A model generated the notes under the pieces. The model had not been told where the DNA came from and made no database searches. It saw only the letters and a list, made by a program, of their open reading frames with translations. From Achromobacter pulmonis (GTDB lineage: Bacteria > Pseudomonadota > Gammaproteobacteria > Burkholderiales > Burkholderiaceae_B): a stretch of DNA of 33,680 bases. A program made the translations under genes and the position numbers. This document shows, piece after piece, positions 16,230-24,123 of the stretch (positions are counted from its first letter, which is position 1; the number at the start of each line of letters is the position of its first letter). The stretch lies in contig NZ_POQS01000003.1 of the NCBI RefSeq assembly GCF_002885955.2, positions 688,440-722,119 on the forward strand, read 5' to 3'.

Positions 16230-16855
16230 GCGTGCACCGTCTGGCATGAGCAGTCGCGGTCGGTCAGTTCCCAGAGCCAGTGGGTGTCGCGGTTGGCGAT
16301 CAGCGTGATCAGCACCATCAATCCCGCAGTGGCCCAAATGCCGGCCCCCGGCACCACTTGGACGAAGCTGGACAGTTTGATGACAGCTACCAGGATGCCG
16401 AGCAGGGCCACTTCTATCATGCTCCATGGCCGCAGTGCGTTCAGCGCACGCAACACCTGCGCAAAGCCGGGGGCACGCCGGCCGAAATTGGCATAGACCA
16501 GAACCCACGCGAGCAGGCTGATCTGCATGGCCGGCACAAGAATAATAGACAAGGCGGTCGGCACGGCAATGGGTGCTGCGGCCCCGTGCGCCAGGGCGGC
16601 CGCTGACTGCCACAGCGTGGCTTCCTTGTGAAGCCCGTGCAAACTGATGCGGATGACGGGATATACGTTGGCGATGATAAACAGGATGGCTGCGGCCATG
16701 GTCAGTGCCAGCCAGCGGTCGGCAGTCAGATGGCTGCCACGGTAAAGAACCGCAGCACATCGCCCGCATCGTGCCGTATCGCCCGGAGCCAGGACGCGGC
16801 GCCGGTACACGCTGTCGCAGTGTTCGCAAACGACGAGATGAGGGTAGATTTTCAT
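16226..16855 (-). CDS. pqiA: PqiA-like inner-membrane protein, first half
   Basis: The product of 209 residues begins with an N-terminal zinc-ribbon (CEHC at 10-13, CGRC at 30-33). Four membrane segments follow, including ANVYPVIRISLHG and the conserved ALRPWSMIEVALLGILVAVI. It is the first gene of the operon pqiA-pqiA-pqiB-pqiC, with every neighbour overlapping by ATGA. Splitting PqiA into two ORFs is a known arrangement and does not look like a frameshift, since each has its own start and zinc site. Expression is probably set from the shared region with the divergent TetR gene (16856-17001). No strong ribosome site is seen before the ATG. Confidence 0.9.
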   Translation of the reverse strand: MKIYPHLVVCEHCDSVYRRRVLAPGDTARCGRCAAVLYRGSHLTADRWLALTMAAAILFIIANVYPVIRISLHGLHKEATLWQSAAALAHGAAAPIAVPTALSIILVPAMQISLLAWVLVYANFGRRAPGFAQVLRALNALRPWSMIEVALLGILVAVIKLSSFVQVVPGAGIWATAGLMVLITLIANRDTHWLWELTDRDCSCQTVHA

Positions 16856-16916
16856 GAGGGCATCAAGGGGTGCTGAGTGCCACCGTCATAGCGGCTTGCA
16901 TAAAAACGGACGAATT

Positions 16917-16951
16917 CGTCTACTATATCAATAAATAGACGATACAGTCTA
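16917..16951. promoter_or_regulatory. Repeated half-sites between pqiA and tetR, candidate TetR operator
   Basis: CGTCTA (16917-16922) and TAGACG (16936-16941) form an inverted repeat with a 13-base spacer. A further GTCTA at 16947-16951 pairs with TAGAC (16936-16940). The block is AT-rich, lies in the 146-base divergent gap, and contains -10-like TATA sequences on both strands. A TetR dimer bound here would block both genes. The structure is seen; the role is inferred. Confidence 0.55.
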
Positions 16952-17001
16952 ATTTTGGATTACACTGATTCGGGTAATGCTCAGTCTTTTTGAGGTGACC
17001 G

Positions 17002-17658
17002 ATGGGCAAGACAGTCATACCCGCTTCCGCCCGGCGCACGGCAGCGTCAGGTAAATTGGCCGCTGCCGCTCGCACGCCGCGCCAAGTACGAGGGCAAGCA
17101 CGCGTGGACGGCATTCTCGATGCTGCGGCCGAGGTAATCGTAAAAGAAGGCCTGGCAGGGGTGACGATGCACGACCTAGCGCGGCGCACGCAAACGTCCA
17201 TCGGATCGCTCTATTATTTTTTTCCGGATAGGGAGAGTGTGCTTGGCGCCCTGTATGAACGGCATCGGGCGGCTTCTCGAGAAATCAGCCGCCAACTTGC
17301 CGAAACCCCGGGTGAAGTCTGGCAGCAGCTTTCCACTGCCGACGCCATCGAACGGCTGGTAACACCCTACGTCGAATATTTGCGGCGTCATCCGGATTTC
17401 CTTCCGTTGATGCACAGCCGCCCATCTGAGAGTGACGCCGACTTCATCCGTACGGTTCGACAGGTGCTCGATGCACGCCTGCCAGGCGTCAAGCCCGCAG
17501 AGCGGGAAAGCTACGCGGTCATGTTACATGCCGTTGGAGCTGGCGCCATATGGATGGGGGTTCAGGCAGATCTGCCGCGCATCGACACCTATCTGCGGGA
17601 AATTCCCCGAGTGCTGACCGCCTATCTGGCCGCGATAGAAGCAGCGGCTCGCCGGTAA
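17002..17658 (+). CDS. TetR-family regulator, divergent to the pqi operon
   Basis: The protein has 218 residues. After a basic N-terminal arm (about 1-35) comes the HTH: GILDAAAEVIVKEGLAGVTM, then LARRTQTSIGSLYYFFPDRE (about 57-76), with the typical recognition-helix pattern. The C-terminal helical domain includes VEYLRRHPDFLPLM and presumably binds an effector. A GAGGTGA ribosome site lies 5 bases upstream of the start. The divergent arrangement and the repeated half-sites in the gap argue that it represses pqiA-B-C and itself, with a membrane-active or lipid-like compound as a plausible inducer (inference). Confidence 0.9.
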   Translation: MGKTVIPASARRTAASGKLAAAARTPRQVRGQARVDGILDAAAEVIVKEGLAGVTMHDLARRTQTSIGSLYYFFPDRESVLGALYERHRAASREISRQLAETPGEVWQQLSTADAIERLVTPYVEYLRRHPDFLPLMHSRPSESDADFIRTVRQVLDARLPGVKPAERESYAVMLHAVGAGAIWMGVQADLPRIDTYLREIPRVLTAYLAAIEAAARR

Positions 17659-17752
17659 CGGCCAAGCACTTGGAAGTTTTCATATTCAAAGCGATGCGTG
17701 GCCTTCGGTGGCCATAACGGATCGCAAGCGCGTATTTTTGGGGTTTCACACT

Positions 17753-17845
17753 ATGGCGAATAAAGAGCAGCATCGGATCGTGATTGTGGGCGGGGGAGTG
17801 GCAGGTCTGGAGATCGCCTCTACGCTTGGCGGTCGTTCGTCGTGA
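17753..17845 (+). pseudogene. First 30 codons of an NAD(P)H/FAD oxidoreductase
   Basis: ATG at 17753 starts HRIVIVGGGVAGLEIASTLG, the dinucleotide-binding fold that opens NADH dehydrogenase II-type flavoproteins. Then the frame ends after GGRSS. The bulk of the gene is missing, and the next base series belongs to a channel protein. This is a deletion joint. Confidence 0.75.
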
Positions 17846-18223
17846 ATGATGAAGCGCGCGGTCTCGTGCAGGCGGCACTAGAAAATAACCGGGATTTGCG
17901 CAAAGCTGTGCTCAGCATTGAGGCCGCCCGCGCCCAGTACCGGATCACCCGCGCAGCCCGACTGCCGGACGTCGGCATTTACGCTGAGGGAGAGCGCCAG
18001 CGTGGCCCGGCAGATCTCAACCCAGACGGACAATCGGGCGTGCAAAGCAGCTATCAAGTCGGTGTAGGTTTGAACGCCTACGAGATAGACCTGTTCGGAC
18101 GGGTCCGCAGTCTCTCTGAAGCGGCGTTGCGAGAGTATCTCGCGACGGAAGAGGCCGCTCGGACGGTCCAAATCAGCCTTATCGGCGAGGTGCTGGAAGC
18201 GTACATAGCCGCCGATGGGGCTC

Positions 18224-18231
18224 TGAGGCGG
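18224..18231. repeat. Left target-site duplication of the IS256-family element
   Basis: TGAGGCGG is repeated at 19626-19633; a ninth base (C before it) also matches. Eight bases is the usual duplication size of this family. Confidence 0.85.
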
Positions 18232-19625
18232 GGAGTGTCAGGATTTCTGTGTGTGAGGCTGTTGAATCCGTCACTCAATCGTGAGGCGGCTTGGTGATCT
18301 TACTGGCCCGATCTGGTAAATCGGTCCTCGTAGAGGATCGCAAATTGGTTCATCGCTGATTTCCAGTGGTTGGCCGCCCGCCCCCAGTCCGCGGTGATGT
18401 TGCGCAGCGCCAGCCAGATCAGCTTGGTGGCCGCCTCGTCGCTGGGGAAGTGGCCGCGCGTTTTGATGATCTTGCGCAGCCGTGCGTTCACGCTCTCGAT
18501 GGCGTTGGTGGTGTAGATCACGCGCCGCACCTCGGGCGGGAAGGCGAAGAACGGGATGACCTTGTCCCAGGCCCGGCGCCAGGCGCTGACCACGGTCGGG
18601 AACCGCTGCCCCCAGGGGCCGGCCGCAAACGCATCCAACTCGGCCTCGGCCGCCTCGGCGCTCACCGCGGTGTAGATGGGTTTGATGGCTGCGGCCAGCG
18701 CCTTGCGGTCTTTCCATGACGCAAAGTCCAGGCCACCCCGGATCAGGTGCACGATGCAGGTCTGCAGCGTCGTCGCCGGGAACACTGCGCCCAGCGCCTC
18801 TGGCATGCCCTTGAGGCCGTCGGTGACGGCAATCAGGATGTCCTGCACCCCGCGCGTCTTCAGATCGTTGAAGACCTTCATCCAGAACTTCGCCCCCTCG
18901 GTGTTCTCGATCCAGATTCCCAGGATGTCGCGCGAGCCGTCAGGCAGTACGCCCAGCGCCAGGTAGACGGCCTTGGAGCGCACCACCGCATCCTCGCGAA
19001 TCTTGACCCGCAGCGCATCGAAGAACACCACCGGGTACATCGCCTCCAGCGGCCGTGTCTGCCAGGCCGTGACCTCGCCCATCACCTCATCGGTGACACG
19101 GCTGATGAGCTCGGGCGAGACGTCCACCGAGTACATCTCAGCCAGGAAACCCTGGATCTCGCGCACCGTCATGCCGCGTGCGTACATGGCGATGATCTTG
19201 TCGTCGAAACCCGTAAAGCGCCGCTCGTGCTTGCCAATGAGCTGCGGCTCGAAGCTGCCTTCGCGATCGCGTGGGACATCGATGCGCAGCGCCCCCACAT
19301 CGGTCAGTACGGTCTTGGTGCTCTTGCCGTTGCGGTGGTTGGCTGATCCGCCTGTGGGCTTGGCTTGGCCGGGCGCATAGCCTAGGTGATGACTCATCTC
19401 GGCGCCCAGCGCCCGCTCAAGAATTGACTTCTTGAACTGATCGAACAGCCCTTGGACTTGGCCCGGCGTCATGGGCCCGGTCACCAACTGGTCAAGCAGC
19501 TCGGCCGGGATGTGAAATTGCGGCTGTGCCGCCTGGTCCGCCAAAGCGGTGGGTTTGGTCTTGCGTGGCATTCATGCTCCTTGTCGACATGCTATGCCTC
19601 ACACACAAAATTTCTGACAAGCTCC
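18232..19625 (-). mobile_element. IS256-family insertion sequence (about 1.39 kb) in the channel gene
   Basis: The limits come from the 8-bp duplication. The ends are imperfect inverted repeats: GGAGTGTCAGGATTTCTGTG at the left and GGAGCTTGTCAGAAATTTTG at the right read inwards, both continuing TGTGTGAGG. The transposase gene fills the element in the minus direction. Confidence 0.92.
18300..19571 (-). CDS. IS256-family (Mutator-type) transposase
   Basis: The protein of 423 residues shows the family's DDE core: D185 (VVFFDALRVKIR), D251 (IAVTDGLKGMPEA) and E359 (TTNAIESVNARLRK), with TCIVHLIR between the second and third acid. The N-terminal DNA-binding part includes GRALGAEM-like ERALGAEMSHHLGY and the LTDVGALRIDVPRDREGSF block. 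Length and motifs are normal, so it appears active. It runs against the host channel gene. Confidence 0.95.
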   Translation of the reverse strand: MPRKTKPTALADQAAQPQFHIPAELLDQLVTGPMTPGQVQGLFDQFKKSILERALGAEMSHHLGYAPGQAKPTGGSANHRNGKSTKTVLTDVGALRIDVPRDREGSFEPQLIGKHERRFTGFDDKIIAMYARGMTVREIQGFLAEMYSVDVSPELISRVTDEVMGEVTAWQTRPLEAMYPVVFFDALRVKIREDAVVRSKAVYLALGVLPDGSRDILGIWIENTEGAKFWMKVFNDLKTRGVQDILIAVTDGLKGMPEALGAVFPATTLQTCIVHLIRGGLDFASWKDRKALAAAIKPIYTAVSAEAAEAELDAFAAGPWGQRFPTVVSAWRRAWDKVIPFFAFPPEVRRVIYTTNAIESVNARLRKIIKTRGHFPSDEAATKLIWLALRNITADWGRAANHWKSAMNQFAILYEDRFTRSGQ

Positions 19626-19633
19626 TGAGGCGG
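19626..19633. repeat. Right target-site duplication of the IS256-family element
   Basis: TGAGGCGG matches 18224-18231 and rejoins the channel reading frame. Confidence 0.85.
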
Positions 19634-20635
19634 CTTCAGTTGACACAGGAAACCCTCACCACGCGTTTGGCTTCGCTGGAGCTCATCCGTAGTCGACATG
19701 ATAGCGGGGTCGCCTCCACCCTGGACTACCAGGATGCTTTAGCGCTCACCGAGGCCGCAAGGGCGGACCTTGAACGCACTGAACGGGAGTATCAGCAAGC
19801 GCGCAACGCGCTGGCGCTGCTGGTCGGCAATGGCGCCGACCGCAACAGCTTGGTGCGCACGGTTGCCACCGGCCAGATCGTGTCCAGTGTCGTCGAGGCT
19901 GGCCTGACATCGGATCTGCTGACGCGTCGTCCTGATATTCGCGCTGCGGAATACCGCCTGATGGCGCGAAACGCCGATATTGGCGCTGCCCGTGCCGCGT
20001 TCTTTCCATCCATCACGTTGACCGGTGCATTCGGCACCGCCAGTAGCGAGTTATCGGGACTTTTTGATTCCGGCAGCCGGGCTTGGTCGTTCCTTCCGCA
20101 GATCAACCTGCCCATTTTCCGTGGGGGAGTCAATGTCGCCAATCTGGATTTGGCCAAGGTGAGACGGGATGCTGCTATCTCAGATTACGAGAAGGCCATT
20201 CAGCAGGCATTCCGCGAGGTCTCGGACGCCCTGGATGCGCGCCGGACCCTCGACCGCGAATGGCAAGCCCGTACCCGGCTCGCCGAGGCGAGTACGACCG
20301 GCCTGCGTCTGGCTGAAGCGCGGTACATCCAAGGCCTGGATGGATACATGCGCTTCTTGGACAGTCAACGAAGCAATTTCTTCGATCGGATTAGTTTGAG
20401 TGATGTATCTACGCAGTACCAGATCTCGCTTGTGCGCTTATTCAGGGCGGTAGGCGGTAGCTGGGATTCACAACAACTCGGCGATACCCCAGAAAGCATG
20501 GGTAGCACCGTAGTGACCGGATCGAAGGCAGAAGTGAATTAGATTGCCGGGCGTCGCTCTGGAAATTGGCAATGCATTCTTGCGACCTTCTTCAAGCTAG
20601 CGACCAATTCATTAATCAGCGAGTCAGGAGGAGAC

Positions 20636-21481
20636 ATGATGCATACGCTTAAGGATATCGCGGTATTTTTCGACGAGAGTGAAGCGGGACGACGCATCCT
20701 GGATACGGCCGCTCGACTGGCGGGATCACAGAATTCTCACCTGATCGCCATCACCACTACCAGATACACCGGTGCCCTTGTCGCGGACGGATTTGCCCGA
20801 GGCGAGGCTATTGCCGAGGTCATTCAACAACGACAGGCCCTCATGCATACGCACCTGATTCGCGCCGGGCAATACCTCGCCACGGTCGCCAATCGGTACG
20901 GCATTACCGCCGAGCTTCGCGTGATTCCTTACGGCGACCTGGATGTGGAGACAGGTTTGCGCTCGCTCTACTGTGACCTGTTGGTGGTCAGTCATCCAGA
21001 CGCCCCTGGTGTTCCCTTCCCCTGGTCATCGGCCAGTGTGTTGCAACGGACGGGCAACCCCATTCTCATCGTTCCCCGCAGTTGGGGCACACGTCCCGTC
21101 GCCCGTCGTATTACGGTGGGGTGGAATGCCAGCCGCCAGGCTCGTCGGGCGGTCGCCGATGCGCTCCCATTGTTAATCGCCGCAGAATCGGTCAACTTAC
21201 TCAGTATCGATCCAGAACACGAGGCCGAAGAGCATGAACCGGAGCCCGGCGCCGATATGGCCCTCTATTTGGCCCGTCACGGTGTGCGCGTAGATGTCCA
21301 ACGCATCAGGTCGGACGGTAAGCCGACAGCCGAGGTGCTCGTCAGCCACGCCGCCGAGGTAAATTCGGACCTGATTGTTTTTGGTGCTTATAGCCGCCTC
21401 CGAATCAGTGAAGCCATCCTGGGAGGGGTGAGTCGCACGTTGCTGGCCGAGGTGCCGTTGCCCCTATTTGTGTCTCGTTGA
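20636..21481 (+). CDS. Universal stress protein with two UspA domains
   Basis: The product has about 281 residues. The first UspA fold (about 1-150) starts with KDIAVFFDESEAGRRILDTA. The second (about 160-281) starts with RRITVGWNASRQARRAVADA and ends with FGAYSRLRISEAILGGVSRT and VPLPLFVSR, the usual nucleotide-loop and last strand. AGGAGG at 20626-20631 fits the second of two adjacent ATGs (20639) better than the first. Such proteins are cytoplasmic and linked to survival under stress; the ligand (ATP or none) is uncertain here. It follows the broken channel gene by 93 bases and overlaps no intact partner except the possible Usp-like gene downstream. Confidence 0.9.
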   Translation: MMHTLKDIAVFFDESEAGRRILDTAARLAGSQNSHLIAITTTRYTGALVADGFARGEAIAEVIQQRQALMHTHLIRAGQYLATVANRYGITAELRVIPYGDLDVETGLRSLYCDLLVVSHPDAPGVPFPWSSASVLQRTGNPILIVPRSWGTRPVARRITVGWNASRQARRAVADALPLLIAAESVNLLSIDPEHEAEEHEPEPGADMALYLARHGVRVDVQRIRSDGKPTAEVLVSHAAEVNSDLIVFGAYSRLRISEAILGGVSRTLLAEVPLPLFVSR

Positions 21482-21497
21482 CCGGTTCGAGATAGCC

Positions 21498-22004
21498 ATG
21501 CGACGGAATGCGAATACGGCTCCCATAGATGTACGTGGCGCTTCAAAGCGCGAAAGAACAAAGCGGCAACGCAATTGGCACCGCGACGCCCTTATCGCGG
21601 TGCTTCCGCCATCTGGAAGTAGCTCAGCGGAGGTGTTCGGTGCACATTATGCGCGCACGCTCGACGTAACTCTAATTGCCATTCTTCCAACAATCCCGAT
21701 TTCGGACTCACATTCGCGTTTCACTCGGTCGCTCGCAATTGGGGCCGCGGGCTATCGGCTAAAGGAACTCGAACGTCGATACCAGATTACGATCGAAATC
21801 CTGTTGTTCGATCTCGACGTAGCGGTCACGCATCTTGCAACCCTTTCACGGCACGCGGAGTTGGTAGTCATAGACTTTGCGTACCCGGATTGCGTGCCTG
21901 CGTTGAGCTCGCCCGAGCGTTTGGCTGTAAACATGGCTTGCCCAACATTGTTCCTTGGCAAGGACGATTGGCCTTCTGAAAACAGGAGTGGACATGTGAC
22001 GTAG
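21498..22004 (+). CDS. Usp-like hypothetical protein
   Basis: The product has about 168 residues from ATG 21498, 16 bases after the previous gene; a GTG at 21468 would overlap it. The pattern RDALIAVLPPSGSSSAEVFG and HYARTLDVTLIAILP looks like the first strand-helix-strand of a UspA fold, and HAELVVIDFAYPDCV with CPTLFLGK looks like its last strands. No nucleotide-binding glycine loop is visible. It may be a degenerate UspA domain moving with its neighbour. Family membership is a guess from pattern. Confidence 0.5.
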   Translation: MRRNANTAPIDVRGASKRERTKRQRNWHRDALIAVLPPSGSSSAEVFGAHYARTLDVTLIAILPTIPISDSHSRFTRSLAIGAAGYRLKELERRYQITIEILLFDLDVAVTHLATLSRHAELVVIDFAYPDCVPALSSPERLAVNMACPTLFLGKDDWPSENRSGHVT

Positions 22005-22019
22005 TGGTCCTGAGTCGTA

Positions 22020-22405
22020 TCGGTAAGGTTGTCGAACCGGCTTCGCCCGTCCGTAGCGGGATGACGGCATGCAGACTGCCGCCACTGTAGCGGCAGCCCT
22101 CTCCGGTCACATAGTCGCCCTAGAATTGGTATGCCTTCAGCGTCCCGGCGTTATTGGCATCGATCCGCTCACTGGCTTGCAGGTTGACGTTGGCAAAACC
22201 TAGTGTTAGTCGGCCCAGTTCGCTGATGCCGTCGGGCAGGCCGTTGTCGAGCCAGCAGAGTTTGAGCGCTTGCATGGTGGCGCCCAGCGGTCGCGCGAGC
22301 TTGGTCGGGACGATCCGTCAGATTGGGTGCGATCAACGCTACGAGGATGCTCATGATCACCACGACGACCATGATCTTGATTAACGAGAAGCCCCTGGTC
22401 TCTTC
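22020..22405 (-). pseudogene. Decayed pseudopilin (GspG-like N-terminus)
   Basis: The minus strand reads RGFSLIKIMVVVVIMSILVA and LIAPNLTDRPDQARATA, the class-3 prepilin start and first helix of the type II secretion major pseudopilin. The conserved glutamate at +5 is replaced by lysine (FSLIK). After ATA the frame shifts to MQALKLCWLDNG, then runs to an in-frame TAG at 22122-22120 (AYQF-stop). The sequence after the stop (GDYVTGEGCRYSGGSLHAVI) still reads like a pilin C-terminus. So it has one shift, one stop and a lost key residue, and none of the other secretion genes is nearby. Confidence 0.65.
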
Positions 22406-22414
22406 AAGTATCAC

Positions 22415-22739
22415 GCCGCGTTGATCCGGGGATACAACGCCTTATGCTCAACTCTAGGTCGAATGATTTTGAACCTGAAAATATTCTCAAACTTTCGTGT
22501 CATTACGATGGTATTAATTCAGAATAATTTGGCCCTTAAAGCACCAAATAGAGCATTTGCCACAGCAATTGGCTCGAATTATCCCAAACATTAGTCACGT
22601 ACTCGTAATACATACCAGAAGACCCGCGCGAGCATTGACTTTGGGGAGCATCATTCGCGTGATTTCTTCCTATACTAACGACAATCAACGGTTGGAGACT
22701 TCATTACATTCACAAGGTTTGAAGATACATCGGGTATAA
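22415..22739. other. AT-rich gene-free leader before the LysR gene
   Basis: About 325 bases with clearly lower GC than the flanks and no credible reading frame. It probably holds the promoter of the LysR gene, with a TATAAA at 22735-22740. No clear -35 box was found. Confidence 0.5.
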
Positions 22740-22772
22740 AAATATCGTGATATTTGCCTGGCGCTTGCCAGG
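22740..22772. promoter_or_regulatory. Two adjacent inverted repeats 40 bases before the LysR start
   Basis: AAATATC-GT-GATATTT (22740-22755) is followed directly by CCTGGC-GCTT-GCCAGG (22757-22772), both perfect. The first is like a dimer operator; the second would fold as a stable 6-bp RNA hairpin. Together they may control the LysR gene at DNA and RNA level. Confidence 0.5.
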
Positions 22773-22811
22773 TCCATTGAATGTCATATGCAATTGAAAT
22801 GGGGAGACCTC

Positions 22812-23705
22812 ATGGATCTGCGGCACCTTCGGAGCTTTATGGCCGTCGCCGAGGAATTGCACTTCTCTCGCGCTGCAGAGCGACTACACATCGAGCCCTC
22901 GCCATTATCCCGAACGATCAAGGAACTTGAAGAGGAGTTAGGGATCGTCTTGTTCAGGCGTGACCGGCGCGGCACACAGCTGACGCACCCTGGACGAGTA
23001 TTTCTTGACGAAGTACGCCATGTGTTCATGGCACTGAACCACGCCAAGCAAAGTGTGAAGGCGGCCGCGTCGGGCTACCGAAGCACTTTACGGATCGCCG
23101 TCTCCGACGGCGTGGCCCAGCCCCGTCTGGCTAGGATTCTAGCCCGCTGCCGCGAGGAAGACCCAGATATCGACGTGCGGCTCAGCGAAGTGCCGCTGTC
23201 GGTTCAACTGCGTGGGCTGCGCGACGGGACCTTCGACGCCGGTTTTTCCGGTTCCGCCGACGTAGGCGATGCCATCATCGCGCAACCGATCTGGTTTGAC
23301 CCATTGGTTGTCACGGTGTCGACACGCCACCCATTACTGACATACAAAGAGATACCCCTGAACGAAGTATTGCGTTATCCGATTGTGATGTGCCATCCCG
23401 AGATATGCGCAGGATGCAACCATCAGCTCAAACGTATCCTGCGCAACGCAGACCGGGAACCGCTTGTCGTTGAATACGCCACGTCGGTCGACATGATGCT
23501 CACACTCGTAGCCGCCGGTTATGGTCTGGGATTCTCCACGACCGGGCATGTCGCGATTCGCCGGCACCCCGAGGTCGTTGCACGTGCACTGGACATTACC
23601 GGAGCTACACTGACGACGTATCTGTTGACACCCGAGATTGATCCGCCACCGCAACTGGGTGGGTTCATTGCCCGCGTTATGGAGAGCGCCGAGCTGTCCA
23701 TATGA
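22812..23705 (+). CDS. LysR-family transcriptional regulator
   Basis: ATG 22812 is chosen over 22788 because GGGGAG lies just before it and MDLRHLRSFMAVAEELHFSR is the standard start; length 297. The winged HTH (about 1-60) contains RAAERLHIEPSPLSRTIKEL. A linker helix and substrate-binding domain (about 90-290) follow, with STLRIAVSDGVAQPRLARIL and VAAGYGLGFSTTG. It is of the kind found as accessory regulators on ICEclc-class elements (compare tciR in ICEclc), but the target is unknown. The two palindromes upstream suggest autoregulation. Its sensor domain is clearly related to the HTH-less protein at 24124-24741. Confidence 0.92.
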   Translation: MDLRHLRSFMAVAEELHFSRAAERLHIEPSPLSRTIKELEEELGIVLFRRDRRGTQLTHPGRVFLDEVRHVFMALNHAKQSVKAAASGYRSTLRIAVSDGVAQPRLARILARCREEDPDIDVRLSEVPLSVQLRGLRDGTFDAGFSGSADVGDAIIAQPIWFDPLVVTVSTRHPLLTYKEIPLNEVLRYPIVMCHPEICAGCNHQLKRILRNADREPLVVEYATSVDMMLTLVAAGYGLGFSTTGHVAIRRHPEVVARALDITGATLTTYLLTPEIDPPPQLGGFIARVMESAELSI

Positions 23706-23731
23706 ACTCTTTATGGAAAAGCGTCAGGCCG

Positions 23732-24016
23732 CTAATCTTTCGGTAAGTTGGCTTCGGTGGCCGCGATCAGTTCTGCGGCTGAACATTCCAAGGCCTTGGC
23801 GATTCTCAGGATGAGCACCAGGGTGGGCAGGTGTCCGCCCCGTTCGATTTTTCCCATATGGGAGCGTTCAATGCCTGCGAGATACGCCAACGTTTCCTGG
23901 GCCAAACCCCGCTGCATTCGCGCTGCGCGAACAGCGGCGCCGAAGGCTTGGGCCGGACCGCCTTCGAAGGTTTTACTGCCTCGGGGTCGCCCCTTTTTAA
24001 CCGCACGCTTCTGCAT
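23732..24016 (-). CDS. XRE-family helix-turn-helix protein
   Basis: The product is 94 residues with a basic N-terminal tail (QKRAVKKGRPRGSKTF). A Cro/C1-type HTH covers about 25-85: FGAAVRAARMQRGLAQETLA, LAGIERSHMGKIERGGHLP, TLVLILRIAKALECSAAELI. All five helices of the family are visible. It is divergent to the LysR-sensor gene across a 107-base gap with a 12-bp palindrome. It is a likely DNA-binding partner for the HTH-less sensor, or a repressor of it. Confidence 0.9.
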   Translation of the reverse strand: MQKRAVKKGRPRGSKTFEGGPAQAFGAAVRAARMQRGLAQETLAYLAGIERSHMGKIERGGHLPTLVLILRIAKALECSAAELIAATEANLPKD

Positions 24017-24053
24017 CAGAAAAAGCGTCGACTATTAGCATAAACTAAACCAC

Positions 24054-24065
24054 GTTAAATTTAAC
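24054..24065. promoter_or_regulatory. Perfect palindrome GTTAAATTTAAC between divergent xre and sensor genes
   Basis: This 12-bp palindrome lies 38 bases before the XRE start and 58 bases before the sensor start, in an AT-rich gap where both promoters must sit. Size and place suit an XRE dimer operator (inference). Confidence 0.55.
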
Positions 24066-24123
24066 TTATCAGTGATCTTCCAACGGGCCGTTCGCACACC
24101 GTGAAGATTGGGGAAAGGCCGCC

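Larger units (their letters stand above)
17846..20542 (+). pseudogene. RND-type outer-membrane efflux channel (TolC/OprM family), 5'-truncated and IS-interrupted
   Basis: Left part: ARGLVQAALENNRDLRKAVL, AARAQYRITRAARLPDVGIY and VGVGLNAYEIDLFGRVRSL, up to AYIAADGALRR at 18231. Right part from 19634: LQLTQETLTTRLASLELI onward through LLTRRPDIRAAEYRLMARNA, FFPSITLTGAFG and VSDALDARRTL to the stop at 20542. Excising the element with one 8-bp repeat gives a continuous frame (ADGALRRLQLTQE). The signal peptide and about the first 70-100 residues are missing, replaced by the oxidoreductase start at 17753. Such channels pair with RND pumps and periplasmic adaptors, none of which is present here. Two independent lesions make function unlikely. 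Confidence 0.88.

Noticed and set aside
15606..16829. A 407-codon frame that would fuse both PqiA halves
   Set aside because: Its first 200 codons are out of frame with the real pqiA half (zinc ribbon and membrane segments at 16226-16855). The second half has its own ATG at 16229 with an ATGA overlap.
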